NCBI RefSeq assembly: GCF_047511655.1
Contig: NC_133390.1
Location: 167,854,083-167,918,082 of the forward strand
Direction: 5' to 3'
Length of the DNA: 64,000 nt
Origin: Castor canadensis
Taxonomy: Eukaryota; Chordata; Mammalia; Rodentia; Castoridae
Position 1 is the stretch's first letter, and each line of letters begins with the position of its first letter. Below the pieces are notes generated by a model that was not told where the DNA came from, made no database searches, and saw only the letters and a program-made list of their open reading frames with translations. The position numbers and the translations under genes are program-made. Below, one piece after another: positions 62,406-64,000 of this stretch.

Positions 62406-64000
62406 AGGTAAGGCCCGTGAGGTTTTACTGGTCCTGGGTTACAATACTGAAACTGTCCACAGCAGCTCTCCTCTCCACCCAACCATAGAAGTTGAGGTTT
62501 TAAAATCTGTAGCCTACTGTTTTGAAAATCCCATACTTGGGAATCCAACCCAAATGGATTCAAATCCTAGCTTTGCCACTTAATACTGTATGATGTGTAA
62601 ACAGAACTTCTCCAAGCCTCCATTTCTTCATTTGTCATATCTAAGAGTTGAAATCCATCCTCCCGTGTCCTCCAGACCTGATTTTCTACAGTAAGATCTC
62701 TTGGGCTTCCACCCTCTGTCTCAATGCCAATTCCAGATTGGATAACCTACAGGAGGAGGATGACCTTGAATCTGAGAACAAGGGTTCACCCAGACTGGGT
62801 AATTTTCTGGTTGCACAGATAGTCTATTTTGTGTCTTCCAGGTACCTGTATTGTAAACTGGAGGTTTAATATCCACATTTGGAGCTTATAGGTTGGATAT
62901 AGATAACAAGGGAAAAGCACTGACAAATAGAAAATAAATTGATAAATGGTAGCTGCTCTAACCACTCTTCCCTTCATAACCAAGAAGACCTTTGACATCA
63001 GGACTTAAGCACACTCATATCTGTCGCCCTAGTGCCCAAAACAAGCCTGCTCTTTGTTCTCAGTAAATATTTGTTATTGGAAAACCACAGTAACCATGAG
63101 CTCCTCTAAGAAAGTATGAGCACTTTCTTTTTATTCTCCTTTCATGTTTTTGTCACAACGTGAATGATTTTACCCTTGAAATTACTCTTCACAGTAGCTT
63201 CCATGACTTCAAAATTATCTGGAGAAACTAGGGCCAGGGATATGAAGTGTCTTCTCTAATGCTTGGCTGGGAAACATTGGGACCAAGAAGCAAAGCCAGC
63301 AAAGTCCAGCTGCAAGTGTTTGCAGGTTCTCCGTCCCTCTCCATTGATGTGGAATGAAAGGACAGATGGCTGGCTGGATGGCGGCTGGCTGAACAATTAT
63401 TCCTATAGTGGAATTTCAGGCAATATCCTAGGCGGGGAAAGATTCGGTTCAGGCTCTGTCTTATCCGTTTACCTTCAAGGCTGACTCAAATGGTGAAGGA
63501 TAAAGGCAAAGAGGCAAAATAGCTTGTCCAGGAATGGTGGGGGGAAGGGAGAGGCAGTTTGGAATGGTCCTGATACATCTTTGTCACAGCAGTACCACCC
63601 GCTTGACCCTAATGGTGACTTTTTAGGGGCTGTAGTCTCACTTCCTTTTTAGTTTTCTCAGTCCAGATTCTCTGTTATTCCATTCCAAAAAACCAAAGGA
63701 AAAACTCTGACCTTATTTTTCCTTATATAACAGGGTTGATGATAGTGTGTGTTGTGTATGAGTATGTGTGTTAAGTGTGACAGAAGTTGACCTGAGCATT
63801 TTATAAGAATCTACTGACAGCTAAGTTATACTGAGAGCTTCTGTGTATTGGATTTGACCCATAAGCAGATAAAATCACTAGCCTTATTTTATAGAAGAAG
63901 AAACTGAAAGTCATAGAGGCAAACTAGTGTTCCTGGAGTGCAGTTAGTCAGTGGTAGAGCCAGAACCTGACCCCAGGTATGTCTCACACAGGAGAGTCTG
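62406..64000 (-). other. SPINT3-like intron, copy C (to window end)
   Basis: No exon was recognised. MIR-like piece near 62520-62640. The last ~700 bases are almost identical to unit B. Confidence 0.5.

Larger units (their letters stand above)
57406..64000. repeat. Segmental duplication unit C (clipped by window end)
   Basis: Third copy of the module. It starts abruptly inside a MIR at a point matching ~770 of unit A and ~38165 of unit B, straight after EPPIN-derived sequence. The window ends at a point matching ~44844 of B. It carries the WFDC2 terminal exons and the SPINT3-like Kunitz exon. The signal-peptide exon of that gene would be expected about 1 kb beyond the window end, by analogy with the ~2.8-kb introns in A and B. 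Confidence 0.92.

Overview
This is a mammalian, rodent-type genomic window from the WFDC/Kunitz protease-inhibitor cluster (the WFDC2-SPINT3-WFDC6-EPPIN stretch, human chr20q13 in the reference order). Evidence: split genes with GT-AG introns, WAP four-disulfide-core and Kunitz exons all in phase 1, MIR/L2 relics, L1 elements and SINEs made of B1-like (7SL) and ID-like (tRNA) parts. The B1-ID dimers suggest a non-murid rodent; Castorimorpha (beaver relatives) is my guess, with low confidence.

Layout. Unit A (1 to ~24.56 kb, cut by the window start) holds the WFDC2 C-terminal WAP exon (+, 1396-1542), its 3'UTR exon (+, 3638 to ~3800), a two-exon SPINT3-like Kunitz gene (-, 5305-8351) and a long repeat-rich spacer with a 4.66-kb L1 (12097-16752). 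An intact four-exon WFDC6/EPPIN-type gene with WAP plus Kunitz domains follows (-, 25677-30313). Next is a broken EPPIN-like gene (-, ~32885-36446) with no recognisable exon 1. At 37401 the sequence restarts as window base 1. Unit B (37401 to ~57405) repeats the WFDC2 terminal exons, the SPINT3-like gene and the spacer, lacks the WFDC6 gene, and ends in a damaged EPPIN Kunitz exon. Unit C (~57406 to window end) starts the WFDC2-SPINT3 module a third time.

How the genes relate. All WFDC2 exons lie on + and all Kunitz genes on -, so each module is convergent. No WFDC2 signal-peptide or N-terminal WAP exon is recognisable here, so copies A, B and C are either alternative terminal exons of one upstream WFDC2 promoter or orphan 3' copies. 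Copy A keeps all eight cysteines, B has lost the seventh, and C has gained a ninth. The SPINT3-like copies differ most at the reactive-site loop. Both EPPIN-like copies are disabled while the WFDC6-like WAP-Kunitz gene is intact. The rest is introns and intergenic repeats. I found no RNA genes, CRISPR arrays or prokaryotic features.
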